From: a bacterium
GTDB taxonomy: Bacteria > Electryoneota > RPQS01
Length of the DNA stretch: 8,497 nucleotides
Assembly (NCBI GenBank): GCA_028711875.1
Contig: JAQTRJ010000076.1
Coordinates: forward strand, 1-8,497
Direction of reading: 5' to 3'
Below the pieces are notes generated by a model. That model saw only the letters and a program-made list of their open reading frames with translations, did not search any database and was not told where the DNA came from. The first letter of the stretch is position 1; each line of letters begins with the position of its first letter. Below, in pieces: positions 1 to 6,940 of the stretch. The translations under genes and the position numbers were made by a program.

Positions 1-2127
1 GATCTTCTGTGTCGTGTGCGTTCCGGCTGCTGAGAGTCGCGCGAAATAGACACCACTTGGCAATCGGGACGCGTCAAACCGCTGCGTGTAAACGCCCGCC
101 GGCAACACGCGGTCGGTCAGCGTCTGAACGAGTCTCCCCGTCACATCGTAGACGGCGAGCTCGGCGCGCGCGGTCGCGGGCAGCGAGAATTCCAGCGTCG
201 CCACGGGATTGAACGGATTGGGATAAGACGCGAGCGTGCAGCGAACGGGGATCGCGGCACGGGCGACGGGTTCAGCCGCGAGGGCCGCACCGTTCCATTT
301 CACGATGGTGCCGTCCCAACCCACGATCCAACCTTGATCGGGAGCGGGGAAGTCGAGATCCATCTGCCGCGTGCTGATCGAATTGGGCGCCTCCTGCCAG
401 TTTACGCCGGCATCGGTCGTGTACCACATCGGCTCGTAATCGCTAATCACATAGCCGTGATTGGCGTCCGGCCACTGCATGCCGCAATAGTCTCCCCAGC
501 CGCCGATATTGACGGGTTCCCACGTCGCGCCGCCGTTGGTGGTGTGGAGAAGCCGCATGTTCCAGACCGCCGCCCAGCCGACGTTGGGATCGGTGAACGA
601 CAGTCCAACCACCGCGGTTTCCCCGAAGACGCTGTCTTGATACTGGCGGGTCCAGGTCAGGCCGCCGTCGGTGGTGTGCTTAATGGTGGCCGGTTTACCA
701 CCGAAGGTCCAGCCGTTTTGCATATCAAGAAAGAAAAAACCACCCCCGACGACGGTCGGAACGAGATGCCACTCCTGTCCGCCGTTGGTCGTATAGAGAA
801 AATGCTGCGAGCCCATGATCCAACCGCTGTCGGCATTGAAGAACTGAAGTTGTCCGGCGCGCTGGTTATCGGGCAGAAATTGTGGGATGAAGGTTTGACC
901 GCCGTCCGTCGTTTTTATCAGGCCAGAGCTGCCGCCGGAAAACCAGGCCGTGTTGGGATCAATCGCCGCCACGTCGCCGATGGTGGAGGAATCGGGATCG
1001 TCCTGCAGCGCCATCCAGGTTTCGCTGCCGTTGGTGGTGCGGGCGATCACGCGGCTGCCGTCCCAATGTCCGCCGACCGCCCAGCCGTAATTCGTGTCGG
1101 CGAAGTCCACGGCATAGAACCAGCGATCGGTCACGCGCTGTCCCGCGCGCAGCGTCCAGTTCGCGCCGCCGTCGGCCGTCTGCAGAATCCGGCCATTATC
1201 GCCGACGATAATTCCGTGATTCACGTCGAGGAACACGACTTTTTCCAGCAGATCGTTGACTCCGGACACTTGGGGAGTCCAGGTCGCGCCGCTATCCGAG
1301 GTGGCAATCACCCAACCGTTGCTGCCGACGATCCAGCCGGTGCGGGGATTGACGAAACAAAGGTTCATGGCGAAGGGTTCGTCGCTGCCGTTGGACAGTT
1401 CGACGGAACTCCAGGTCACGCCGCCGTCGGAGGTGCGGAAGAAATCGCGGTATCCTACAGCCACACCGTTCTGTGCGTCGAAGAACTGTACCACGTGGAA
1501 ACGGGTTATTCCTTCGAGGTCCCGTACTTCCCACGAATCTCCGCCATCGGTGGTGCGGGCCAGATTATAGCCGGCGATCCAGCCGTGTTGATCGTCGAGA
1601 AAATACAAATTCTCCAAGCCGTAGGCCGAATCGAGCGGCTGTTCCTCCCACGTGGCTCCGCCGTCGGTGGTGCGGGCCACAAACTCTCCCAGATAGCCGT
1701 GGCTGCCGTTCAGGAATCCGACATGGTCATTCAGAAACAGCAGATCGTTGTATTGAGCCGAATCGAGACTCGTCCGTTCGGTCCAGGTCGCGCCGCCGTC
1801 CTCGGTATAGAGGAGCGCATAGACGTTTTCTTCGCCATTCCAGAGGGATCGGATCGTCCAGCCGATCTCGGAACTCACGAATGAAACGGCCAAAAAATCT
1901 CCTTCGAAATCCGCGTAGGAAACCGACCACGTCACGCCGCCATCCTCCGTTCGCATTTCGACGCCACCCCAGCCCGTGGCGAGTCCACATCGGTCATCGA
2001 ACATCTGGATGTCGGTCAGCGTGTTTCCCTGCGGCCGGGGACTTTGCCACTCCCACGGGAATTGCGCGCAAGCGATTCCGCCAAAAAAGAGCAACCCAAC
2101 CACACAGCAGTAAGACATGCGACTCAT
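1..2127 (-). CDS. Secreted Ycf48/BNR-type beta-propeller protein with C-terminal FlgD-like sorting domain (propeller gene 1; 3' end off the window)
   Basis: 709 codons are visible without a stop. The frame still ends in the family's closing pattern (THTTQKI at the left edge, compared with TQKLILMR* in its paralogue), so only a few codons are missing. ATG at 2127 is preceded by AAGGAG at a spacing of about 7 nt, which favours it over the ATG three codons later. Residues 1-22 form a signal peptide ending around IACAQ. Residues ~30-610 hold 14 degenerate repeats of the form (hydrophobic)xxVxFxDxxxGWxVGxxGxIxxTTDGGxTW, the last one incomplete; fourteen would suit two seven-bladed propellers (inference from the seven-bladed Ycf48 fold). 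Residues ~630-709 are a FlgD-like/type IX-type sorting domain: YPNPFNP at 635-641, then YDVTGRLV and ASRLPSGVYFARL. Likely exported and surface-attached or secreted; substrate unknown. Paralogue of the gene at 2764-4941. The plus-strand open frame opposite it is a codon-bias shadow. Confidence 0.9.
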   Translation of the reverse strand, partial: MSRMSYCCVVGLLFFGGIACAQFPWEWQSPRPQGNTLTDIQMFDDRCGLATGWGGVEMRTEDGGVTWSVSYADFEGDFLAVSFVSSEIGWTIRSLWNGEENVYALLYTEDGGATWTERTSLDSAQYNDLLFLNDHVGFLNGSHGYLGEFVARTTDGGATWEEQPLDSAYGLENLYFLDDQHGWIAGYNLARTTDGGDSWEVRDLEGITRFHVVQFFDAQNGVAVGYRDFFRTSDGGVTWSSVELSNGSDEPFAMNLCFVNPRTGWIVGSNGWVIATSDSGATWTPQVSGVNDLLEKVVFLDVNHGIIVGDNGRILQTADGGANWTLRAGQRVTDRWFYAVDFADTNYGWAVGGHWDGSRVIARTTNGSETWMALQDDPDSSTIGDVAAIDPNTAWFSGGSSGLIKTTDGGQTFIPQFLPDNQRAGQLQFFNADSGWIMGSQHFLYTTNGGQEWHLVPTVVGGGFFFLDMQNGWTFGGKPATIKHTTDGGLTWTRQYQDSVFGETAVVGLSFTDPNVGWAAVWNMRLLHTTNGGATWEPVNIGGWGDYCGMQWPDANHGYVISDYEPMWYTTDAGVNWQEAPNSISTRQMDLDFPAPDQGWIVGWDGTIVKWNGAALAAEPVARAAIPVRCTLASYPNPFNPVATLEFSLPATARAELAVYDVTGRLVQTLTDRVLPAGVYTQRFDASRLPSGVYFARLSAAGTHTTQKI

Positions 2128-2168
2128 GGGACCGCTCCTTGTCTTGTTTTGTACCTGAAGTTCTTCTT

Positions 2169-2292
2169 GAAGCTATCTTGAATGGAATCGTTCAGGGAGA
2201 TTCCGGCCGGGTTACGCGCGGTTTGACCTTACACCAAGTCGAATCGGTATCCTACGCTAAACCCGGCTCGGCGCGTATTCTAAGATAGCTTC
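2169..2292. repeat. 124-bp palindromic intergenic element (MITE-like)
   Basis: The ends are a perfect 11-bp inverted repeat, GAAGCTATCTT (2169-2179) and AAGATAGCTTC (2282-2292). It extends inward to 15 bp with one bulged base (2169-2183 against 2277-2292). Inside is a second nested inverted repeat, CCGGCCGGGTT (2203-2213) against AACCCGGCTCGG (2260-2271), with one bulge. The whole lies between the trmO stop and the propeller gene 1 start. No target-site duplication is evident and no ORF is inside. It could be a non-autonomous miniature element, or a folded RNA element reducing read-through between the two minus-strand genes. The GC-rich inner motif recurs in degenerate form at 4958 and 5292, and its right arm at about 5018 and 7332. 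Confidence 0.55.
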
Positions 2293-2295
2293 CTC

Positions 2296-2691
2296 CTAAC
2301 CCTTCATCTTCGCCCGCGCGTGCCAGCCGGACGCGGCCTCGGGAAAAGCGTCCGACTCAGGGATGTAGGGTTTAATGTCTAAAATCGGAGTTCCATCGAG
2401 CAGATCAATCCGTTCGACGCGAATGACGCCGGTCGCTTCGTTCACCGCCAGCAGTTTCACGCACGACAGGGCGATGGGATTGGGGCGGTCGGGCGAGCGC
2501 GTGCTAAACACACCGTGCTCGTCCGTGTCAATCCGCGGACGGACGCGCAGCGGCGCGGCGCGCGCCTGATGCTTCCAGACGATGACCCAAACGCGCTCGA
2601 AGCCGCTGATGTCGGCCAGTCCGTCGCGGAATTCGGGCAGGACGTGGAGTTCCCCGCTCCGGGCCGTGTCCGCGCTGGAACTGCGCGGCAT
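2296..2691 (-). CDS. trmO: TrmO/TsaA-family tRNA (N6-threonylcarbamoyl-A37) methyltransferase
   Basis: Recognisable as the TsaA/TrmO (formerly YaeB, UPF0066) family of SAM-dependent enzymes. In E. coli TrmO methylates N6-threonylcarbamoyladenosine at position 37 of ACY-reading tRNAs. The family signature GVFSTRSPDRPNPIALSCV lies at about residues 60-78 and DGTPILDIKPYIPESD at about 99-114; the stop is TAG. The coordinates begin at the first canonical in-frame start (ATG 2691), giving 131 aa, but conserved N-terminal sequence continues upstream (PIGYVRSPF at 2733-2707) and there is no ATG, GTG or TTG in frame before the TGA at 2766. The real start is therefore unresolved and this ATG form is probably truncated. 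It belongs to the short, archaeal-type subgroup without the C-terminal extension of E. coli TrmO. Probably cotranscribed with the propeller gene directly upstream; no functional link between them is apparent. Confidence 0.85.
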   Translation of the reverse strand: MPRSSSADTARSGELHVLPEFRDGLADISGFERVWVIVWKHQARAAPLRVRPRIDTDEHGVFSTRSPDRPNPIALSCVKLLAVNEATGVIRVERIDLLDGTPILDIKPYIPESDAFPEAASGWHARAKMKG

Positions 2692-2767
2692 GGTCTTGCG
2701 GTCGGTGAACGGACTGCGGACGTAGCCGATCGGACGAACTGAAAAAGACTGGGCTTCGATCTCTCAC
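2692..2767 (-). other. trmO: Conserved N-terminal coding segment of trmO lacking a canonical start codon
   Basis: The frame of trmO stays open upstream of ATG 2691 to the TGA that ends the preceding propeller gene (2766-2764) and encodes the family N-terminus PIGYVRSPFTDRKT. No ATG/GTG/TTG is in frame here; the nearest initiator-like codon is ATC at 2760-2758, just behind AGGTGA. A GTG at 2767-2765 would overlap the upstream stop as GTGA, a normal operon junction, but is one frame off. Removing one T from the T5 run (AAAAA at 2742-2746 on the plus strand) would put it in frame. Explanations: a single-base homopolymer error or frameshift mutation, a rare ATC start, or translational coupling/read-through. 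Confidence 0.6.
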
Positions 2768-4578
2768 CTCATGAGAATTAATTTCTGCGTTTGCGCAAAT
2801 TGCCGGCTGGAGAGTTGCGCGAAATACACGCCACTCGGCAGGCGCGACGCGTCGAATGTTTGAGAATAGCGCCCTGCGGGCAACAGGCCGTCGAAGAGCG
2901 TTTCCACCGCGCGGCCGGTCACGTCGTAAATCGTTAACTGAACGCGAGACGCTATCGGCAGATCCAGCGCAATCACGGTCTGCGGATTGAACGGGTTGGG
3001 ATAGGCAAGAAGCGACACCGTTCGGGGGATTCCGGCGTGTTCCCTCGGCGACACCGGCAGCCAATTTTCCGAGCGCAGAATCGTGCCGCCATAGCCCGTG
3101 GCCCACGCCTGACCGGACGGCAGAGCGCAAACGGCCAGCAGTCCCGCCCCGCAACCGCTATTGAGCTGAATCCACGATTGGCCGCTGTTCTCGGTGCGCA
3201 GAATCACTCCGCCGTCGCCGACCGCGATTCCATGCTGAAGATCCGAAAACGAGACGTCAGTAAGCGTCAGGCTTTCGGCGCCGAATTGCGCTTCCCACGT
3301 TTCGCCGCCGTTTTCGGTGTGGAGAATTACGGAGCCGACGCTTTCCAGATTATAGCCGACCGCCCAGCCGCGTTGATGGTCGGTGAAATCCACGCCGTAT
3401 AAATCAATGAACAGTTGGCCGTACTGCTCCGTCCACGTCGCACCGCCGTCGGACGTATGGAGAATGGAACCGCCCATGCCGACCGCCCAGCCGTTCTGGC
3501 TGTCGAGAAATTCCACGTCCCACAATCCTCCATACGGACTGTTCACTGTTTGTTCGATCCAGTCCGCGCCGCCGTTCGTCGTGTGCAGGATTCTGGCGTC
3601 CATGTTCCATTGGTCCCGCCCGACCGCCCAGCCCAGCTCGCCGTCTATGACCTGAATGTCGCACAGCCAAATCGTTTCATCGAAATACTGGAGTTCCCAA
3701 CTTTCTCCACCATCGGTGGTGCGGACAATGTGATCCGAGCCGACGGCCCAGCCGTGTTGGAAGTCCGTCAGGGCGATCCCTTCGCACTGCGTAAGCAGGG
3801 AATCCGAGCGTAATTGCCAAGTGACGCCGCCGTCGGTGGTCATCAGCAACGTTCCCGGCGAAAAGGAATAATCGTGGGCCATCGCCCACCCCTGCTGGGA
3901 GTCGAGAAAGACCACATCCTCCACGACATCGGTCAGGCCGTGATTGACATACTCCGAATTCTGCCAGCCGTCGGTGGTGCGGCGAATGGTTCCGGCGGAA
4001 CCAACCGCCCAAGCTTCATCAGCGCTCATCATACAGAGAGCGGAGAGACCTTCCTGATAGCCCTCAGTCAGCCACGACCAAATCTCCCCGCCGTTCGTCG
4101 TGTGGAGAATCAGACCCGCCGCGCCCACGATCCAGCCGGTCGAGTCATTGATAAATTCCACGTCCGATAAGCTGCGATTGGTGGTGGCATCCTGCGGCAG
4201 CCACGTCTGCCCCGCGTTGGTCGTATGCAGGATAATGCCGGAAGGCGTGTCCAAGTCGTAGCCGACGACCCAGCCGACGGAGTCGGAAACGAAGTCCTCG
4301 GCGAAGAGATAACGCTCGGTGCCGCTGACCTGCGGAGTCCAGGTGTCGCCGCCGTCGGACGTATGGAGAATCGTTCCGCCCAGACCGACGATGAATCCGT
4401 TTTGCGAACTCGTGAATTCCACTTCATAGAGATGCCAATCGGTATCGAGATCGCAGGCGTGCCAGCTCCCGCCGCCGTCAGTGGTGCGAACGACGGTTCC
4501 GAAATGACCGACCGCCCATCCGTGAAGATCGTCGGCAAAGCCGATCGCGTTGAGAACCCGCACCGTGTCGCGGAACAC
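2764..4578 (-). CDS. C-terminal 604-codon part of interrupted propeller gene 2
   Basis: Open frame downstream of the internal TGA, ending in TGA at 2766-2764. The GTG at 4578 is only the first start-like codon; it falls inside a repeat (LWETVFRD), has no sign of being a real start, and lacks a signal peptide. Clear repeat coding upstream of it (LILRTTDGGTLW at about 4625-4590) shows the natural reading continues from the N-terminal part. It carries repeats 3-14 and the C-terminal FlgD-like domain (YPNPFNP, YDVTGRAVETL, SRLPSGVYFAQL). If translated alone the product would probably not be exported. Confidence 0.7.
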   Translation of the reverse strand: MFRDTVRVLNAIGFADDLHGWAVGHFGTVVRTTDGGGSWHACDLDTDWHLYEVEFTSSQNGFIVGLGGTILHTSDGGDTWTPQVSGTERYLFAEDFVSDSVGWVVGYDLDTPSGIILHTTNAGQTWLPQDATTNRSLSDVEFINDSTGWIVGAAGLILHTTNGGEIWSWLTEGYQEGLSALCMMSADEAWAVGSAGTIRRTTDGWQNSEYVNHGLTDVVEDVVFLDSQQGWAMAHDYSFSPGTLLMTTDGGVTWQLRSDSLLTQCEGIALTDFQHGWAVGSDHIVRTTDGGESWELQYFDETIWLCDIQVIDGELGWAVGRDQWNMDARILHTTNGGADWIEQTVNSPYGGLWDVEFLDSQNGWAVGMGGSILHTSDGGATWTEQYGQLFIDLYGVDFTDHQRGWAVGYNLESVGSVILHTENGGETWEAQFGAESLTLTDVSFSDLQHGIAVGDGGVILRTENSGQSWIQLNSGCGAGLLAVCALPSGQAWATGYGGTILRSENWLPVSPREHAGIPRTVSLLAYPNPFNPQTVIALDLPIASRVQLTIYDVTGRAVETLFDGLLPAGRYSQTFDASRLPSGVYFAQLSSRQFAQTQKLILMR

Positions 4579-4647
4579 GGTTTCCCAGAGAGTGCCGCCG
4601 TCGGTTGTACGTAGAATTAGGCCGTGAACCTCACAGCCGCCCGCTCC

Positions 4648-4941
4648 TCAACCCGATTCTCCGCCGACCGCAAAGCCCTGCTGGCTGTCGCGGAAGCAGA
4701 TTTCCGCAAGTCCGGAACCGGTGCCGCTTTCTTGAAACGTCCACGTTGCGCCGCCGTCAGTCGTATGGAGGATCGTGCCGCTGCCGCCGACGATCCAGCC
4801 GGTATTCTCATTGACAAAGACAACATCGCTGAGAGAATTTCCGGTCGGCAGCGGATTCTGCCACTGCCAATTCTGAGCTTGTGAAAATGGCGCAGTCATC
4901 AACAAGCCAATGCCGAGTAGGAACACCAACCGTCTTCTCAT
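4648..4941 (-). CDS. N-terminal 97-aa part of interrupted propeller gene 2 (signal peptide plus about 1.5 repeats)
   Basis: ATG at 4941 with GGAGG about 6 nt upstream gives MRRRLVFLLGIGLLM, a typical signal peptide with a basic n-region and hydrophobic core, ending near SQAQ. The mature part starts NWQWQNPLPTGNSLSDV, matching the propeller gene 1 start WEWQSPRPQGNTLTDI. One complete repeat (GWIVGGSGTILHTTDGGATW) and half of a second are followed by TGA at 4650-4648. The longer upstream frame to 5214 is spurious: it runs through intergenic repeats and has no ribosome site. A weak TACAAT -10-like hexamer lies on the minus strand at 4988-4983, without a convincing -35. Confidence 0.7.
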   Translation of the reverse strand: MRRRLVFLLGIGLLMTAPFSQAQNWQWQNPLPTGNSLSDVVFVNENTGWIVGGSGTILHTTDGGATWTFQESGTGSGLAEICFRDSQQGFAVGGESG

Positions 4942-4957
4942 CTTGGGCCTCCACGCT

Positions 4958-4983
4958 AAGGTTGCGGCCGGATAACGCGCGGA
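4958..4983. repeat. Degenerate copy of GC-rich intergenic motif
   Basis: AAGGTTGCGGCCGGATAACG and onward closely matches 5292-5320 (AAGGTTCCGGCCGGATTCGG) and the inner arm of the palindromic element at 2201-2221. A second shared block, AACTCGGCTCGGCG at 5018-5031, corresponds to AACCCGGCTCGGCG at 2260-2273. Their order and spacing (about 60 bp) are kept between the two sites, so this looks like a diverged copy that has lost the outer inverted repeat. Confidence 0.4.
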
Positions 4984-5033
4984 TTGTAACATCGCAAAGG
5001 GGAATTTCTCCGCGCTGAACTCGGCTCGGCGAA

Positions 5034-5112
5034 AAGTGATCCCGCGAAATTCCGGCAGGGACACAGTCCCTGCTCGGCGAGACGCCCGTCGCGGATAAGT
5101 GATCCCGCGAAA
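5034..5112. repeat. Direct repeat pair AAGTGATCCCGCGAAA
   Basis: The 16-mer AAGTGATCCCGCGAAA occurs at 5034-5049 and again at 5097-5112, 63 bp apart. Both follow a CTCGGCGA block (5026 and 5074 regions), so this is an approximate tandem duplication of about 60 bp. It is non-coding and lies upstream of propeller gene 2. Confidence 0.6.
5055..5073. repeat. Short perfect hairpin between the direct repeats
   Basis: GCAGGGAC (5055-5062), loop ACA, GTCCCTGC (5066-5073): a perfect 8-bp stem. No T-tract follows on either strand, so it is not a standard terminator. It is probably part of the dispersed intergenic repeat. Confidence 0.5.
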
Positions 5113-5157
5113 AGCTTCGTGAATCGAACGCGTTAAATGCACACGTCGCAAGAAATG

Positions 5158-5206
5158 CAGAGCCTTCCACGAAAACACAACATCAGCATTCTCATGGAAG
5201 GCTCTG
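5158..5206. repeat. Perfect 12-bp inverted repeat with 25-nt loop
   Basis: CAGAGCCTTCCA (5158-5169) and TGGAAGGCTCTG (5195-5206) are exact reverse complements separated by 25 AT-leaning bases. It lies about 225 nt past the MATE stop and 215 nt before the propeller gene 2 start, both on the minus strand. In that direction it is followed only by a weak CATTTCTT, so a terminator role is possible but not clear; a small mobile or REP-type palindrome is the alternative. Confidence 0.6.
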
Positions 5207-5291
5207 ATAATCAAGTGGTTCCTCGGAATAACGTGGGACGATCACTTTTTTTACAGCATGACTTGTGCCAGAAATTATCTTCATCGTTCGC

Positions 5292-5320
5292 AAGGTTCCG
5301 GCCGGATTCGGCGCGGCGGA
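5292..5320. repeat. Degenerate copy of GC-rich intergenic motif
   Basis: AAGGTTCCGGCCGGATTCGG and the following bases match the copy at 4958-4983, with two substitutions in the first 17 positions, and resemble 2201-2221. No coding signal crosses it. Confidence 0.4.
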
Positions 5321-5361
5321 TGCGGGACAGGCGCAAGCGACTCCCGCCGCACTCCCCCCCT

Positions 5362-5389
5362 TGATCCCCCCGCGAGCGGAGGGAGATCA
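5362..5389. repeat. Hairpin 43 nt downstream of the MATE stop
   Basis: TGATC (5362-5366) pairs with GATCA (5385-5389), then CCC with GGG and CCG with CGG, separated by two bulged A residues (5384, 5380), closing on a CGAG tetraloop: 11 base pairs. It is the first stable structure after the MATE stop codon on the minus strand. No U-run follows, so it may protect the 3' end or be a dispersed palindrome rather than an intrinsic terminator. Confidence 0.4.
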
Positions 5390-5431
5390 GAGAGCCATTG
5401 CCGGTCTGGAAACCGACAACGGCGTGCCAGA

Positions 5432-6850
5432 CTATACCTCGTGCCGCAGCCACGTTCCGCGATAGAAGAGCCAGAGCGCGGCCGCGCCGCCGAGAGCGTG
5501 CGCCACTACCAGCGCGGCCATGATGGCGTACGGCCCGCCGCCGAGGATCGGCCCGGTCAGGTAGAGGAACGGAACCATCACAACCCACGCATGAATCAGT
5601 GCGAGGACCATCGGCGGGGTATTCTGGCCCGCGCCCTCGAAGACGATTTCGGCTCCGATGTGAATGCCGATCGCGGGCAAGGACAGCGCGAGAATCTGGA
5701 TGATGATCGTTCCGCTCTGATGCAGCGCGGGATCATCGAAAAAGGCCTTCACCAGCAGCGGCGCTCCGGCCAGCAGGAAAACGGCGTAACCGATCATGAT
5801 CCAGCCCGCGAGACGGATTGAGAGCACGGCCGACAGCCAGGCCTTGTGCAGTTCCTTGCTGCCGAGGTATTGGCCGATGAGCGCGCCGGTGCCCAATCCC
5901 AATCCCGCGATGGCCATGATTCCGAAGTGCATGACCTTGACGCAGATTCCGTAGACGGCGATGACGCCGGTGCCATAGCCGGCGACGATCTTGACGAGGA
6001 GCGACGTCGCCAGAGCGAAGGACAGCTGGTTGATTCCCGCCGGCAGGCCGATCCGCAGCATTTGGATCATCTCGCGCGCGGCGAAGGGCCGCCCATGCAG
6101 CCAGCGCACGCGCACCGGCGATGACGGCAGGGCCAGGGCATAGAGACCCAGGATCACGACCAGCAACTGCGCGAAAGCGGTGGCCAGCACCGCGCCGAGA
6201 ATGCCCAGCCGTGGAAACGGACCGATCCCGAAAATCAGCAGCGGATCGAACACGCAGTTCACGACGGTGGTAATGATTTGCAGCCACAGCGCGGTAACCG
6301 GCTTGCCGATGCTGCGCAGAGCGGTATAGACCGAATAGCCGGTCATCGCCACGCCGAGCATGATGAGTTCCGCCGTGCCGTAGATCACGCCCAGCCGCTG
6401 CACTTCTGCGCTCGCACCGAGGAAATCCAGCACCCACGGCAGAGCGGGAATCACCGGCAGCCCGAACAGCAGCCCGAAGAGAAATTTCAGCACGAACATG
6501 TTCTTGATCGCGAGTTCGGTGCGGGGCAGATCGCCCTCGCCGAATCTCCGGCTGATCATGGCCAGACTGCCCGGCCCGATAATCATATTCGAGAAGGCCA
6601 GCATCCAGATGAACGACGTGCATAGAGTCACGGCGGCCACCGGCTCGGGGCCGATGCGGGCCAGCCAGAACATATCCACGATCTCGTAGAGCGTCATCAC
6701 CAGAAAGCCGGTCATCGAGGGCAATCCCATCGAGAGGACGCTTTTCATCATCGCCCGCTTGATCTCGCGGGTGAAGCCGGGCACGGCGGTTCCATTCAGA
6801 GGGCCGTGGATAATTTCCGCGATGTGACGCGGAGGACGGGTGCGCAACAT
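5432..6850 (-). CDS. MATE-family multidrug/cation efflux transporter
   Basis: Complete 472-aa polytopic membrane protein; the family is usually 440-480 aa with 12 helices arranged as two MatE halves. Family landmarks: EIVDMFWLARIGPEPVAAVT at about residues 51-70 (the usual VDxxxxGxxGxxAxAAV region after helix 1), ALRSIGKPVTALWLQ and NCVFDPLLIFGIGPFPRLG at the end of the first half, and GLPAGINQLSFAL then GAGQNTPPMVLALIHAW in the second. It exports organic cations or other small molecules in exchange for Na+ or H+; the substrate cannot be read from sequence. ATG 6850 is the first start after an in-frame TGA five codons upstream. It has no clear Shine-Dalgarno, and about 28 residues precede the first helix, so a later start such as the MM at residues 34-35 is possible. 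The stop is TAG. Its leader carries a promoter, a structured region and an intrinsic terminator, suggesting control by attenuation. Confidence 0.92.
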   Translation of the reverse strand: MLRTRPPRHIAEIIHGPLNGTAVPGFTREIKRAMMKSVLSMGLPSMTGFLVMTLYEIVDMFWLARIGPEPVAAVTLCTSFIWMLAFSNMIIGPGSLAMISRRFGEGDLPRTELAIKNMFVLKFLFGLLFGLPVIPALPWVLDFLGASAEVQRLGVIYGTAELIMLGVAMTGYSVYTALRSIGKPVTALWLQIITTVVNCVFDPLLIFGIGPFPRLGILGAVLATAFAQLLVVILGLYALALPSSPVRVRWLHGRPFAAREMIQMLRIGLPAGINQLSFALATSLLVKIVAGYGTGVIAVYGICVKVMHFGIMAIAGLGLGTGALIGQYLGSKELHKAWLSAVLSIRLAGWIMIGYAVFLLAGAPLLVKAFFDDPALHQSGTIIIQILALSLPAIGIHIGAEIVFEGAGQNTPPMVLALIHAWVVMVPFLYLTGPILGGGPYAIMAALVVAHALGGAAALWLFYRGTWLRHEV

Positions 6851-6906
6851 GATCGTATGCCGTCAGGTTCTCATTCAGCCGGAACAGGAGCGATGGAAAG
6901 GCGCTG

Positions 6907-6940
6907 AAAAAAAGCCCACCGCCCTGTGTCCGGCGGTGGG
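6907..6940 (-). terminator. Intrinsic terminator in the MATE leader
   Basis: In the minus-strand RNA, CCCACCGCC (6940-6932), an 8-nt loop, then GGCGGTGGG (6923-6915) form a perfect 9-bp GC-rich stem. After one C comes a run of seven U (6913-6907). This is a textbook Rho-independent terminator. It ends 57 nt before the MATE ATG and therefore lies between the promoter at 7153-7125 and the gene. Confidence 0.88.

Larger units (their letters stand above)
2764..4941 (-). pseudogene. Propeller gene 2: secreted Ycf48/BNR repeat protein with sorting domain, interrupted by an in-frame TGA at codon 98
   Basis: This is the full extent of the paralogue of propeller gene 1: 726 codons including the stop. 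It starts at ATG 4941, preceded by GGAGG at a spacing of about 6 nt. Residues 1-23 are a signal peptide (ends SQAQ). Fourteen GWxVG...TTDGG repeats follow (the last lacks its end), then the sorting domain with YPNPFNP at about residues 647-653 and the end TQKLILMR. Codon 98 is TGA (4650-4648). It lies in the second repeat between GFAVGGESG and GLILRTTDGG, where a normal repeat has no extra residues. About ten codons (4650-4621) look inserted, which also accounts for this protein being some ten residues longer than its paralogue. Both sides are in the same frame, so a single substitution in the TGA would restore the gene. It may be a true nonsense mutation, a sequence error or a recoded stop; TGA as Trp is unlikely because the conserved repeat Trp codons are TGG. 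Confidence 0.75.

Noticed and set aside
334..1884. A 516-aa open frame on the plus strand
   Set aside because: It is exactly codon-registered antisense to propeller gene 1. It stays open because that gene avoids TTA, CTA and TCA codons; its periodic AAVGG strings are the mirror of the repeat motif, and it has no start signals or family resemblance.
2528..3154. A 208-aa minus-strand frame across the propeller gene 2/trmO junction
   Set aside because: It is the +1 shifted reading of both genes, Arg-rich, without domain resemblance. Only its position at the junction matters, as the frame in which GTG 2767 would start.
2764..4650. Alternative genetic code with TGA as Trp or Gly, suggested by in-frame TGAs
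   Set aside because: Conserved Trp positions in the repeats are encoded by TGG, Gly positions by GGN, propeller gene 1 has no internal TGA in 709 codons, and TGA follows a natural sorting-domain end at 2766. Only two isolated cases, better explained by mutation or error.
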